In this document: one piece after another, positions 18,278 through 27,026 of the stretch
Layout of the letters: each line of letters starts with the position of its first letter
Numbering within the stretch: position 1 is the stretch's first letter
Position numbers and translations under genes: made by a program
Notes under the pieces: generated by a model
Told to the model about the DNA's origin: nothing
What the model saw: the letters and a program-made list of their open reading frames with translations, nothing else
Databases searched by the model: none
Origin: Thalassovita autumnalis
Lineage (GTDB): Bacteria; Pseudomonadota; Alphaproteobacteria; Rhodobacterales; Rhodobacteraceae
DNA: 64,000 nt
Assembly (NCBI RefSeq): GCF_001458255.1
Contig: NZ_CYSB01000009.1
Span: forward strand, 62,001 to 126,000
Reading direction: 5' to 3'

Positions 18278-18482
18278 GACAATTTGGCCGATCCCAGAAT
18301 GGGGGCGGGTCCAAATTGTCACTCCGAGGCTCCTCCGGGACACAAGGCCGCGGCTTCCCCGCATAAAAGCCCTTGTCGGTCTTGGTTCCGGGCGGGCAGT
18401 TTGACCCCGCAGGCGGGATGGCCCCGGCCGTCCCGCCGATAACGGCCGGGGCAGGACCTGTCAGTGAAACCAGACCGCCCGG
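18278..18482 (+). other. Inverted-repeat-rich leader, candidate structured RNA
   Basis: This non-coding stretch lies between the MBL gene and the methyltransferase-like gene. GACAATTTGG (18278-18287) pairs with CCAAATTGTC (18311-18320). ACAAGG (18342-18347) pairs with CCTTGT (18371-18376). GGTCT-T-GGTT (18378-18387) pairs with AACCAGACC (18468-18476), closing a GC-rich domain. Inside it an 11-bp hairpin (18421-18431 with 18442-18452) competes with a 7-bp one (18412-18418 with 18431-18437). CCGGGCGG (18388-18395) can also pair with CCGCCCGG (18475-18482), excluding the closing helix. Competing helices just before a start codon resemble a regulatory leader. GC-rich sequence pairs easily by chance, so this is tentative. 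No known riboswitch consensus was recognised. Confidence 0.35.
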
Positions 18483-18543
18483 GATGGTTGCCCACGATCG
18501 GCATGGGCGCGGCGCTGGGGACCATTGGTGTCAGGAGAGTAAA

Positions 18544-18993
18544 ATGAAGAGATTTGATATCCCTCCGGTGTGGCTTTTGCTGACTGTTTTGCTGGCCTTA
18601 GCCCTGCCGCAGGTGGTGCCGGCGGGGTTGAGCCTGAAGAGCCCAATTATTGACCTCCTCAGTGCCGTTTTATTGGGCGGTGGGGTGATCTTGATCGCGA
18701 TGGCGGTCAGTCAAATGCGGCAGATGAACACCACATTTCATCCCCGAGGTGAGGCCGCGCAGCTGGTCACGGGTGGGGTCTTCAAGTGGTCCCGCAACCC
18801 TATTTATCTTGGCTATGTGCTGATCCTGGCTGGGGTGATCTTGTGTTTCGATACAATTTTGTCCTTGCCATTGGTGCCCATTTTTCTTTGGTTCATGGAG
18901 AAACGTTTTGTCATCCCAGAAGAAAACGCCCTGCGAAAGAAATTTCGCTTAGACTTTGCGCGCTATTGTCAAAAAACGCGGCGTTGGGTCTAG
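18544..18993 (+). CDS. Isoprenylcysteine carboxyl methyltransferase-family membrane protein
   Basis: The 149-residue protein has about four hydrophobic segments (residues 9-27, 33-55, 85-100 and 105-118). The C-terminal half carries the family core: FHPRGEAAQLVTGGVFKWSRNPIYLGYVL, with the R-N-P-x-Y-x-G motif, then FVIPEENALRKKFRLDFARYCQKTRRW. This corresponds to the SAM-binding region of ICMT/PEMT-type enzymes (E-E-x-x-L and Y-x-x-R-W). In bacteria the substrate is usually unknown. TCAGGAGAG precedes the ATG by about five bases. The leader upstream is rich in inverted repeats. It stands alone between the MBL gene and pntA. Confidence 0.82.
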   Translation: MKRFDIPPVWLLLTVLLALALPQVVPAGLSLKSPIIDLLSAVLLGGGVILIAMAVSQMRQMNTTFHPRGEAAQLVTGGVFKWSRNPIYLGYVLILAGVILCFDTILSLPLVPIFLWFMEKRFVIPEENALRKKFRLDFARYCQKTRRWV

Positions 18994-19091
18994 GCCTTGG
19001 CTTTACGTTAGGTTTGACATGGGTGCGAAATAGGTATCACAAGGGTGCGTAGTTCTGCGCAATATTATTGCGCGCCCGAATGAGTTAACAT

Positions 19092-19108
19092 CTTCGTTCT
19101 AAACGAAG
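19092..19108. promoter_or_regulatory. Perfect palindrome upstream of pntA
   Basis: CTTCGTT-CTA-AACGAAG is a 17-base perfect dyad ending 33 bases before the pntA start, in an AT-rich stretch. A TTGACA hexamer lies at 19014-19019. The dyad could be an operator or a 5' UTR hairpin. No regulator gene is adjacent. Confidence 0.45.
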
Positions 19109-19141
19109 CAACGAACACAGTTCTGAAGGGGGACGTGACAG

Positions 19142-20713
19142 TTGAAAATCGGAACGCCAAAGGAAATCTTTGACGGCGAAAACCGTGTCGCGATGACGCC
19201 GGACTCGGCGCGTCAGCTACAGAAACTCGGCTATGAATGTGCCATCGAGAGCGGGGCCGGTCTGGCCGCGGGCTTCTCGGATGCCAGCTATGAGGAGGCC
19301 GGTGTTGAGATCGTCAAAACCGCCGCCGCTTTGTGGAAAGGCGCCGACATCATTGCCAAGGTCCGTCAGCCCAATGAAACCGAGCTGAAGCGCCTGAACA
19401 AAGAAAAGACGCTGATCTCCTTCTTCAACCCCGGTGGGAACGAAGAGGGCATGGAACTGGCCAAATCCAAAGGCGCCAATGTGATCGCCATGGAAATGGT
19501 GCCACGGATCAGCCGCGCCCAGAAAATGGATGCGCTGTCCTCCATGGCCAATATCGCCGGCTACCGCGCGGTGATCGAGGCGGGCAACAACTTTGGCCGT
19601 TTCTTCACCGGTCAGGTGACCGCTGCGGGTAAAGTGCCGCCAGCCAAAGTGCTGGTTGTGGGCGCTGGTGTGGCTGGTCTGGCCGCGATCGGCACCTCGA
19701 CCTCGCTGGGCGCGATCACCTTGGCGTTTGACGTGCGTCCTGAGGTGGCCGAGCAGGTTGAATCGATGGGTGCCGAGTTCGTTTATCTGGACTTCGAAGA
19801 AGAAGGCACCGATGGCGCTGCGACCGGTGGCTATGCCTCCGTGCAGTCCGATGAGTTCCGCGAAGCGCAGCTGGCCAAGTTCCGCGAACTGGCCCCCGAA
19901 GTGGACATCGTGATCACCACCGCGCTGATCCCGAACCGCGAAGCGCCTGAGCTGTGGACCAAAGACATGGTCGAAGCGATGAAACCGGGTTCGGTCATCG
20001 TGGACCTTGCAGCGGAAAAGGGCGGCAACTGTAAGCTGACCGTCGCGGACGAGAAGATCGTGACCGAAAATGGCGTGACCATCATCGGCTACACTGACTT
20101 CCCGTCGCGGATGGCGGCGCAGGCTTCCAGCCTTTATGCCACCAACATCCGTCACATGATGGCTGACCTGACCCCTGAAAAGGACGGCCAGATCAACCAC
20201 GACATGGAAGATGACGTGATCCGTGGCGCGACCGTGACCCATCAAGGTGAGATCACCTTCCCGCCGCCGCCGCCGAAAGTGCAGGCGATTGCGGCCAAGC
20301 CGAAGGAAACCGTGCCTGAGCTGACGCCGGAAGAGATCCGGGCACAGGAAGTGGCTGAGTTCAAGAAGCAGACCAAGAACCAGGTGACCCTGCTGACCGT
20401 TGGCGCGGTTCTGCTGTTGGGTGTTGGTCTGGTGGCCCCGGCCAGCTTCATGCAGCACTTCATCGTGTTTGTTCTGGCGGTGTTTGTCGGCTTCCAGGTG
20501 ATCTGGAACGTTGCGCATTCGCTGCACACCCCGCTGATGGCGGTGACCAACGCGATCTCCTCGATCATCATTCTGGGCGCGCTGATGCAGATCGGCTCGG
20601 GCTCCTTCCTGGTGATCCTCCTTGCCGCGCTGTCGGTCTTCATGACCGGGATCAACATCTTTGGCGGCTTCCTCGTGACACGGCGCATGCTCGCCATGTT
20701 CCAGAAATCCTAA
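19142..20713 (+). CDS. pntA: NAD(P) transhydrogenase subunit alpha
   Basis: PntA binds NAD(H) and, with PntB, couples hydride transfer between NADH and NADP+ to proton movement across the inner membrane. The 523 residues make a full-length alpha subunit: the N-terminal AlaDH/PNT domain (MKIGTPKEIFDGENRVAMTP), the Rossmann site VVGAGVAGLAAIGT near residue 172, then a Pro-rich linker (FPPPPPK, about 377). Three to four transmembrane helices fill residues 420-515. The start is TTG, supported by AGGGGGAC eight bases upstream and by the family N-terminus. pntB follows after 13 bases. Some Rhodobacterales relatives split this subunit into two genes; here it is intact. Confidence 0.97.
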   Translation: MKIGTPKEIFDGENRVAMTPDSARQLQKLGYECAIESGAGLAAGFSDASYEEAGVEIVKTAAALWKGADIIAKVRQPNETELKRLNKEKTLISFFNPGGNEEGMELAKSKGANVIAMEMVPRISRAQKMDALSSMANIAGYRAVIEAGNNFGRFFTGQVTAAGKVPPAKVLVVGAGVAGLAAIGTSTSLGAITLAFDVRPEVAEQVESMGAEFVYLDFEEEGTDGAATGGYASVQSDEFREAQLAKFRELAPEVDIVITTALIPNREAPELWTKDMVEAMKPGSVIVDLAAEKGGNCKLTVADEKIVTENGVTIIGYTDFPSRMAAQASSLYATNIRHMMADLTPEKDGQINHDMEDDVIRGATVTHQGEITFPPPPPKVQAIAAKPKETVPELTPEEIRAQEVAEFKKQTKNQVTLLTVGAVLLLGVGLVAPASFMQHFIVFVLAVFVGFQVIWNVAHSLHTPLMAVTNAISSIIILGALMQIGSGSFLVILLAALSVFMTGINIFGGFLVTRRMLAMFQKS

Positions 20714-20726
20714 GGAGTAAGGACTT

Positions 20727-22160
20727 ATGGACTTTGGTTTCACGACTGCCGCCTACGTTGTTGCGGCTGTTCTCTTCATCCTGTCGCTGGGCGGTCTGTC
20801 TGGTCAGGAAAGCGCCAAACGCGCCGTTTGGTACGGCATCGTCGGCATGGGGCTGGCGGTATTTGCAACCCTGATCGGCCCCGGCGCCGGTCTGTGGTGG
20901 GTCTCCATCCTGCTGATCCCGGCGGGTGGTATCATCGGCTACCAGCTGGCCAACCGGGTGCAGATGACCCAGATGCCGGAACTGGTGGCTGCGATGCACT
21001 CGCTGGTGGGTTTGGCCGCTGTCTTTGTGGGCTTCATCGCCCATATCGAACTGGGCCGTGTGCTGGCGATGGGCGCGGATGAGAAGAAAGCGCTGGAAGG
21101 TTTTGCCAAGCTTTTGGCCAAGAAGGACGCTGTTGAGATCGGTATCCTGCGGGTTGAGCTGTTCCTGGGTATCTTCATCGGTGCGGTGACCTTCACCGGT
21201 TCGGTGGTGGCCTATGGCAAGCTGGCGGGCAAAGTGACCTCGGCAGCAACCAAACTGCCCGGTGGCCATGTGCTGAATGCGGCGGCGGCGATCCTGTCGC
21301 TGGTGGCGCTGATCTGGTACTGCAACACCGGTGGCCTGCTGCCGCTGATCATCATGACCATCGCGTCGCTGTTCATCGGCTATCACCTGATCATGGGCAT
21401 CGGCGGCGCCGACATGCCGGTGGTTGTGTCGATGCTGAACAGCTACTCGGGTTGGGCGGCTGCGGCGATTGGTTTCTCGCTTGGCAACGACCTCTTAATC
21501 GTGGTTGGTGCGCTGGTGGGCTCCTCCGGTGCGATCCTCAGCTACATCATGTGTAAGGCGATGAACCGCTCGTTCATCTCGGTTATTCTGGGCGGCTTCG
21601 GCGGCGCAGCGGGTCCGGCGATGGAAGTGGAAGGCGAACAGATCGCCATCGACGCGGACGGGGTTTCGACCGCACTGGAAGAGGCCGACAGCATCGTGAT
21701 CATCCCAGGCTACGGCATGGCGGTGGCACAGGCGCAGCAGAATGTGGCGGAACTGACCCGTCGCCTGCGCGCAAAGGGCAAGAACGTGCGTTTCGCGATC
21801 CACCCTGTGGCTGGTCGTCTGCCGGGGCATATGAACGTGCTGCTGGCTGAGGCGAAAGTGCCTTACGACATCGTGCTGGAGATGGATGAGATCAACGACG
21901 ACTTCCCCGAAACCGATGTGGCCATCGTGATCGGTTCGAACGACATCGTGAACCCGGCCGCGCAGGAAGATCCGAACAGCCCCATCGCGGGCATGCCGGT
22001 TCTGGAATGCTGGAAAGCCAAGCAGGTGTTTGTGTCGAAACGCGGTCAGGGCACCGGCTATTCCGGTATCGAGAACCCGCTGTTCTACAAAGAGAACACC
22101 CGCATGTTCTACGGTGACGCCAAGAAGTCGCTGGATGACCTGCTGACCCGTATCAGCTGA
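20727..22160 (+). CDS. pntB: NAD(P) transhydrogenase subunit beta
   Basis: PntB carries most of the proton channel and the NADP(H)-binding domain. In its 477 residues the first 280 hold about eight to nine membrane helices. They include [20 protein letters not shown] and [12 protein letters not shown], both typical of the channel. The NADP domain follows with [15 protein letters not shown] near residue 325, [23 protein letters not shown] and [22 protein letters not shown] lies before the ATG. It is the second gene of a pntAB operon closed by a strong terminator. Confidence 0.97.
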   Translation: MDFGFTTAAYVVAAVLFILSLGGLSGQESAKRAVWYGIVGMGLAVFATLIGPGAGLWWVSILLIPAGGIIGYQLANRVQMTQMPELVAAMHSLVGLAAVFVGFIAHIELGRVLAMGADEKKALEGFAKLLAKKDAVEIGILRVELFLGIFIGAVTFTGSVVAYGKLAGKVTSAATKLPGGHVLNAAAAILSLVALIWYCNTGGLLPLIIMTIASLFIGYHLIMGIGGADMPVVVSMLNSYSGWAAAAIGFSLGNDLLIVVGALVGSSGAILSYIMCKAMNRSFISVILGGFGGAAGPAMEVEGEQIAIDADGVSTALEEADSIVIIPGYGMAVAQAQQNVAELTRRLRAKGKNVRFAIHPVAGRLPGHMNVLLAEAKVPYDIVLEMDEINDDFPETDVAIVIGSNDIVNPAAQEDPNSPIAGMPVLECWKAKQVFVSKRGQGTGYSGIENPLFYKENTRMFYGDAKKSLDDLLTRIS

Positions 22161-22183
22161 TCCGGCTCACGCGTTGAGACTAG

Positions 22184-22217
22184 AAAAGCCCCGCCAATCT
22201 GGTGGGGCTTTTTCTTT
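22184..22217 (+). terminator. Rho-independent terminator of pntAB
   Basis: AGCCCCGCC (22187-22195) pairs with GGTGGGGCT (22201-22209) around a 5-base loop, and TTTTTCTTT follows. It lies 27 bases past the pntB stop. Confidence 0.9.
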
Positions 22218-22302
22218 GCGCCTTATTGGGTCCTGTTGACCCGTGGTCGCCTTTGACAGTCTTGCGCAAAACCTCTCCTCTGGCGGACAGAGGAGATCGG
22301 AT

Positions 22303-22704
22303 ATGGACATTCTGGAATTTGGCCGCGGCATTCTGCAGAAGCAGCCGTTCAGCGTGCTGTTGGGCGCGGAGCTGGAGAAATTTGAACAGGGCTTTGCCGA
22401 GCTGCACCTGCCGGTGCGCGATGAGCTGAAGCAGCAGCATGGCTTTGTGCATGGTGGGGCGGTCAGCTATCTGGCGGATAATGCGCTGACCTATGCCGGG
22501 GCCTCTGTTCTGGGCCAGGTGCTGACGTTGGAGATGAAGATCAACTATTCGCGCCCCGCCATTGGGGAACGCCTGATCGCCCGGGCGGAGGTAGAAAGCC
22601 ATGGCAAACGGCAGGCGGTTTGTTCCTGCAAAGTCTACGCGCTGAAAGACGGGGAAGAGAAACTCTGCGCGATTGCCCAGGGCACGGTGCTGGTCACCGG
22701 TTAA
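22303..22704 (+). CDS. PaaI family thioesterase
   Basis: This 133-residue hot-dog thioesterase has the family signature QQHGFVHGGAVSYLADNA (about residues 45-62), with the HGG catalytic loop and following Asp. VLTLEMKINYSRPAIGERL is the usual central strand pair. It should cleave a small acyl- or phenylacyl-CoA in the cytoplasm. The ATG at 22303 is preceded by AGAGGAGA. It is a single-gene unit after pntAB, and its last 11 bases overlap the convergent DUF1684 gene. Confidence 0.85.
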   Translation: MDILEFGRGILQKQPFSVLLGAELEKFEQGFAELHLPVRDELKQQHGFVHGGAVSYLADNALTYAGASVLGQVLTLEMKINYSRPAIGERLIARAEVESHGKRQAVCSCKVYALKDGEEKLCAIAQGTVLVTG

Positions 22705-23356
22705 GGGGGGCTGCTGCCTCAAACCTCTCGCCTGCGCGTACCGGTTGGGGCAGGGTGTTCTCAGCCGGGGACAGCGGGCAGACATAGCCATCGCTAAAGG
22801 CACACGACGGCGTATAGGCAAAGTTGAAGTCGCAGATCAGCCTGCCGTCCCGGTCGAGCCCTAGATCCGCGCCTTTGATTGCGTCAATCAGATACCGCCC
22901 ACCGCCATAGCTGCCATGCCCGTTGGTTGCGTCGCGAAACGGCAGGAACAGCCCACCACCGTAGCCTTCGATCCAATAGAGGGTCAGCTCAGCGCCAAGG
23001 CGCTGCAGCCCACGGGTTCGCGCCACCGGGCGGGCCTGCATCAGACCATCCGCGCCCAGATCAAACTGCAGCGGCACAGCACCCGTCACGGGATCCAAAG
23101 ACACCTCAAGTCGCAGGCTGGGATCGTAGGGGAAGACCGGAATGTCATAATGGCCGGACCGCGCCTGTTTGGGCAGCGGTGACATCGGGTGACACTGGAA
23201 CATATGGCTGCGGGTTTCATGCCAGAGCGCCCAGCCCGCACGGGCGTCACGGGTGGCGCGCACCGCAGCATAAAGGTCATTGATCCGGCGCCGCCAATCG
23301 GCCAGCGCATAGGCATCGGGGCCATGGTAGGTCTGAGGGGAGCGGGCCTCGTTCAT
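22694..23356 (-). CDS. DUF1684 domain protein
   Basis: This 220-residue cytoplasmic protein has the DUF1684 core. Near the C-terminus are FLPFRDATNGHGSYGGGRYLID and DFNFAYTPSCAFSDGYVCPL, followed by the P-A-E-N-x-L-P motif, all hallmark blocks. Conserved Cys and Asn residues in the last blocks suggest a binding site, but the family has no assigned reaction. The start MNEARSPQTYHG has the weak AGGATTGCA upstream. It overlaps the convergent thioesterase gene by 11 bases and diverges from the DUF3422 gene across 217 bases. Confidence 0.82.
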   Translation of the reverse strand: MNEARSPQTYHGPDAYALADWRRRINDLYAAVRATRDARAGWALWHETRSHMFQCHPMSPLPKQARSGHYDIPVFPYDPSLRLEVSLDPVTGAVPLQFDLGADGLMQARPVARTRGLQRLGAELTLYWIEGYGGGLFLPFRDATNGHGSYGGGRYLIDAIKGADLGLDRDGRLICDFNFAYTPSCAFSDGYVCPLSPAENTLPQPVRAGERFEAAAPLNR

Positions 23357-23573
23357 TGCAATCCTCCGTCATCCCTTAGACGTAGAGTTGTACGGGAGAA
23401 AAACAACCCTGACCCTGTGTTGCGCTGATCGCGTTCCCGGGGCATTCAGCGGCCGATTGCGTGGGGGAGTGCGGAATTGTATGCCGAAGTATTCCTTCAA
23501 CACACTGAAAAATAACTTGTTTTTACATTCTGATCTGCCATCAAAGACCCACTGAGATTTGAGGGCCCCCAAG

Positions 23574-24851
23574 ATGTCGATCACAGACCACCCGCTGCGG
23601 TACGAATTGGCCAATGAATTGCACGCCCGTCCGTTCCCCACCCTGGATGTGCCCTGCACAGCCGTTTACGTCGCCATCAAACGGCCCGAACAGGCGGTGG
23701 GACGCGACCGGCAGGCGGATCTGCAGCATCTGATTGCCCTGTTGGATCGCCATGGCGCGCCACATCCGCAGCCGGGGGCCACCCATTATTCGGGACGCAT
23801 TGGCCGCCATGAGGTGAAATGGGAAAGTCACACGGAATTTGTGACCTATACCGCCTTCACCTCCACCCTGTCAGATCGCGCCTTTGACCCGGCAGATTTT
23901 GAGGTGTTCCCCAAGGATTGGCTGGCCGAAGCGCCGGGTGTCCGGGTCGCGGCCTGTCATATCCGGGTGCAGAAACGACCTGAGAGTGCGGCGGTTGATA
24001 CGCTGCTCAGCGATTGGTTTGTGCCCGAAAGCCTGGCGGTCAGCCGGGTGCTGGATGATGACGCGATCCTTGCCGGCGATTTTCGGATCGATCCCGCAGG
24101 CCACACCAGGTTTGCGGTTTTTGCCAACACCGAAACAGGCACCCGGCGGGTGGGGCGCATTGTGCAGCGCCTGTGTGAGATTGAGACCTACAAAAGCATG
24201 TCGATGCTGGGCTTTGCCCGTGTGAAGCAGCTGTCAGCACCCTTGGGGGAGGTTGAAAAGACCCTGTCGCAGCTGGTGGATCAGCTGGGCGATGATACCC
24301 TGCCGGCTGAGGAAACGCTGGCGCGGTTGCTGTCAACCTCTGCCGCCTTGGAACAGATGGTCACACGCAATGCCTTTCGGTTTGGCGCGACGGGGGCCTA
24401 TGAGGCGATTGTGAACCAGCGGATCTCAGTCCTGCGGGAGGAACGATTTCAGGGCCGTCAGACCTTCGCGGAGTTTATGATGCGGCGCTATGATCCGGCG
24501 ATGCGGACGGTGAAATCCACCGAAGGCCGCTTGGCCGATCTGTCAGACCGGGCCATGCGTGCCGGCGAATTGCTGCGCACACGGGTGGATGTGGAACGCT
24601 CGGCGCAGAACCAGAAGGTTCTGGCCAGCATGGACAAACGTGCCGATATGCAGCTGAAATTGCAGAAAACGGTGGAGGGTCTGTCTGTGGTGGCGATCAG
24701 CTACTACGCTGTTTCGCTGGCATCCTATGGGGCCTATCCGCTGGCAAAGCTGCTCGGCCTAAGCAAGGCCGAGCTGACCGCAGCACTTACTCTGCCGGTT
24801 GTAGCGGTGGTTTGGTGGATGATCCGGCGGATCCAGAAGAAGATGCATTGA
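23574..24851 (+). CDS. DUF3422 family membrane-anchored protein
   Basis: This 425-residue protein matches the DUF3422 family of proteobacteria: the opening HPLRYELANELHARPFP, the early FVTYTAFTS block and a long central helical region. Residues 200-370 look coiled-coil-like, with ETLARLLSTSAALEQM and FAEFMMRRYDPAMRTV typical. One or two hydrophobic segments occur near the C-terminus (about 375-418), so it probably sits in the inner membrane facing the cytoplasm. The function is not established. The ATG at 23574 is used because the family begins just before HPLR. Its last 65 bases overlap the convergent YeeE gene. Confidence 0.85.
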   Translation: MSITDHPLRYELANELHARPFPTLDVPCTAVYVAIKRPEQAVGRDRQADLQHLIALLDRHGAPHPQPGATHYSGRIGRHEVKWESHTEFVTYTAFTSTLSDRAFDPADFEVFPKDWLAEAPGVRVAACHIRVQKRPESAAVDTLLSDWFVPESLAVSRVLDDDAILAGDFRIDPAGHTRFAVFANTETGTRRVGRIVQRLCEIETYKSMSMLGFARVKQLSAPLGEVEKTLSQLVDQLGDDTLPAEETLARLLSTSAALEQMVTRNAFRFGATGAYEAIVNQRISVLREERFQGRQTFAEFMMRRYDPAMRTVKSTEGRLADLSDRAMRAGELLRTRVDVERSAQNQKVLASMDKRADMQLKLQKTVEGLSVVAISYYAVSLASYGAYPLAKLLGLSKAELTAALTLPVVAVVWWMIRRIQKKMH

Positions 24852-25881
24852 TCTTCAACAGGCGGTCGGCGATCACGCCGCCCGCTGCAATTGCCAGGAT
24901 CGCCAGCAACGCGGCCACCGATAGCGTTGGCACACCCGACAGACCAGCGCCCAAGGTGCAGCCCCCCGCCAGAACACCGCCCACACCCATCAGCGCTGCT
25001 CCGCTCAGGTAGCGACCGGTTTGGGCTGGGCTGTCGAAGCTCTGCCACTGGAACTCTCCGCGGATCAGGGCGGCAATCGCGGCCCCTGCCAAAACGCCAC
25101 CTAGGATACCGGTGCCAAAGGTGGCGGAGATCGAAGAAGAAGCGATGGTCCAGAACAGCGTTTCCGAGGCGGGCAGGGTGAAGCTGAGGCTTTCCAGCGC
25201 CACCGGGTCAAAATCATCATAGAGCACATAGCCGGTGGTGACCCAGCCCGCCGCCGCCAGCAGGCCAATCACCGCGCCGCCGATCAGATGTGAGGGGCGG
25301 GCACCCGAGCGGGCGGCAACGGCGAGAAGGGCAAAGGCGATAAGCCCTGCCAGGATCGGTCCCGCGCCGGGGAGGGCGGCGTTTTCAAGCGGAACCGTAT
25401 AGCTGCCGAGTGCTGTACGCAGCGGCGCCAGCACACCTTTCAGCGTGGCATGGGCGACAATGGCGAAAACCACCAGCACGGTCAGGGCCCGCAGGTTGCC
25501 AGAGCCACTCAGCACGGTCAGGCGGGACACACAGCCGCGGGTCAGCACCATGCCTGCGCCAAACAGCAGCCCACCAAGGGCGATGGCGGCAACAGGCAAG
25601 TCGGTGACCATGAAGCGGTGGTCGTCGAAGGAGATCAGCCCGTACATGACCGCAAATTGCGTGGTGAGGATGGCCAGCGCCAGCGCGGTCAGCCAGACAC
25701 CTGCGGCCTGACGTTGATCCGGGCCGCTGACAACCGCGCGGCGGAAACAGAAGCGGGTGACCTGCGCCACAGCGCCAAACAGCACGCCAAGGATCAGACC
25801 GGCATAGACGGCCACCTCGGGTGCGGTCTTGTCTTCCAGACCGGGGATGAAGGAGAGGGTTTCCAACAGAGCTTCGTACAT
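24787..25881 (-). CDS. YeeE/YedE family transporter, sulfur-compound type
   Basis: This 364-residue inner-membrane protein has about nine to ten helices. It shows the conserved cysteine-bearing motifs of the YeeE/YedE (TsuA-like) family: TRFCFRRAV near residue 45, LTRGCVSRLT near 114 and AGGCTLGAGLSG near 312. Members of the family import thiosulfate or related sulfur species, with the Cys residues lining the path. Here the two halves are fused in one chain. An FNR-like box lies 44 bases upstream of the start, so oxygen-dependent control is possible. The tail overlaps the DUF3422 gene on the other strand. Confidence 0.85.
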   Translation of the reverse strand: MYEALLETLSFIPGLEDKTAPEVAVYAGLILGVLFGAVAQVTRFCFRRAVVSGPDQRQAAGVWLTALALAILTTQFAVMYGLISFDDHRFMVTDLPVAAIALGGLLFGAGMVLTRGCVSRLTVLSGSGNLRALTVLVVFAIVAHATLKGVLAPLRTALGSYTVPLENAALPGAGPILAGLIAFALLAVAARSGARPSHLIGGAVIGLLAAAGWVTTGYVLYDDFDPVALESLSFTLPASETLFWTIASSSISATFGTGILGGVLAGAAIAALIRGEFQWQSFDSPAQTGRYLSGAALMGVGGVLAGGCTLGAGLSGVPTLSVAALLAILAIAAGGVIADRLLKINASSSGSAGSSTKPPLQPAE

Positions 25882-25924
25882 TTTGTCACCTCAGATGCGA
25901 ACAAATGCACGAATGCCAATGTGA

Positions 25925-25938
25925 TTGAGGGAAATCAA
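25925..25938. promoter_or_regulatory. FNR/FnrL-like box upstream of the YeeE gene
   Basis: TTGAG-GGAA-ATCAA matches the FNR half-site dyad TTGAT-N4-ATCAA at nine of ten positions. It lies 44-57 bases upstream of the ATG of the minus-strand transporter. FnrL regulates oxygen-responsive genes in Rhodobacterales; whether it does so here is inference. Confidence 0.5.
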
Positions 25939-26030
25939 TCTCTCTGCTTGTTGGGTTGGCGGCTGTGAGGGGAACGGTTTCCCGATCGGGCGGTTGCTGT
26001 CGGAACGCACGTTTGTGCTGCTAGCTTGGG

Positions 26031-26067
26031 CAAAGAAAACGGCCCGCTGCGGGGGCAGCGGGCCGTT
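26031..26067 (-). terminator. Rho-independent terminator of the ABC permease operon
   Basis: A 13-bp perfect stem (26038-26050 with 26055-26067) has a four-base loop. On the minus strand it is followed by TTTTCTTTG. It lies about 20 bases past the stop of the second permease gene and is one of the strongest terminators in the window. Confidence 0.92.
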
Positions 26068-26087
26068 CCAGTGTTCTTATTTGCGCC

Positions 26088-27026
26088 TTAGCGGCCGCGG
26101 ATCCGGGGATCCAATGCGTCGCGCAGTCCGTCGCCAAGGTAGTTCACGCTTAGCACCGTCAGCGAGATGGCCAGACCCGGCCAGAACACCCGCTCAGGGT
26201 ATTGCTGCAGGTAGTCGGTGGCATCAAACAGCAGACGGCCCCAGGTCGGGAAGTCCGGCGGGAAGCCAAGACCAAGGAAGGACAGCGCCGATTCCGTGAT
26301 GATCGCATTGGCGATCCCCAGCGTGGCTGACACCATGATTGGCGACAGCACGTTGGGCAGGATGTGGCGGGTGATCATCTTGCCGTTTTTGGTGCCGATG
26401 GAACGGGCGGCCAGAACGAACTCACGCTCCTTCAGCGCCAGAACGTCACCGCGCACGATCCGTGCGGTCGGCATCCAGCTGGTCACACCGATAGCCAGAA
26501 CGATCAGGATGAAGATCCCGGTCTCAGGTCCAAAGGCCTGGTTCAGCGTGTCGCGGAACAACAGCACCATAACCAAGAGCAGCGGCAAGAGCGGCAGCGC
26601 CAGGAACAGGTCAGTAAGACGCATCAGCGGGCCGTCGAGCTTCTTGAAGAAGCCGGCCAGCACGCCTACCAACGAACCCAGGAACAACGCCAGCAGCATC
26701 GCGGTGATGCCCACGGCAACTGAAACCTGACCGCCGGCCATCATACGCGCCAGCGTATCGCGGCCCAGCTGGTCGGTGCCCAGCGGGTGGGCAAAGCTCG
26801 GGCCCTGATTCCGGGCGCGGATGTCGATGTAGGTCGGGTCATAAGGCCAGATCCAGGGACCAACAAACACCGTCAGAACGATCACCAGGAAGATGATACC
26901 GCCCAACAAAGCCCCTTTGTGGGTTTTGAACTGCTCCCAAACGGCACGCCATTGGCTGCGCGGCGGGGCAGAGGGCATCGGATCGGACAGGGCGCCGATC
27001 GCTGCGGTTTGCTTTTCATCAGTCAT
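26088..27026 (-). CDS. Peptide-type ABC transporter permease (DppC/OppC-like)
   Basis: This 312-residue inner-membrane permease is of the DppC type. The N-terminal OppC_N region (about residues 27-80) ends with HPLGTDQLGRDTLARMM. Five to six helices follow, and the cytoplasmic EAA loop reads REREFVLAARSIGT-like, here KEREFVLAARSIGTKNGKMI, ahead of HILPNV. The C-terminus LGDGLRDALDPRIRGR is standard. The ATG at 27026 overlaps the upstream permease stop by 8 bases, implying translational coupling. It partners the DppB-like permease, the solute-binding protein and the divergent double ATPase. Confidence 0.93.
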   Translation of the reverse strand: MTDEKQTAAIGALSDPMPSAPPRSQWRAVWEQFKTHKGALLGGIIFLVIVLTVFVGPWIWPYDPTYIDIRARNQGPSFAHPLGTDQLGRDTLARMMAGGQVSVAVGITAMLLALFLGSLVGVLAGFFKKLDGPLMRLTDLFLALPLLPLLLVMVLLFRDTLNQAFGPETGIFILIVLAIGVTSWMPTARIVRGDVLALKEREFVLAARSIGTKNGKMITRHILPNVLSPIMVSATLGIANAIITESALSFLGLGFPPDFPTWGRLLFDATDYLQQYPERVFWPGLAISLTVLSVNYLGDGLRDALDPRIRGR

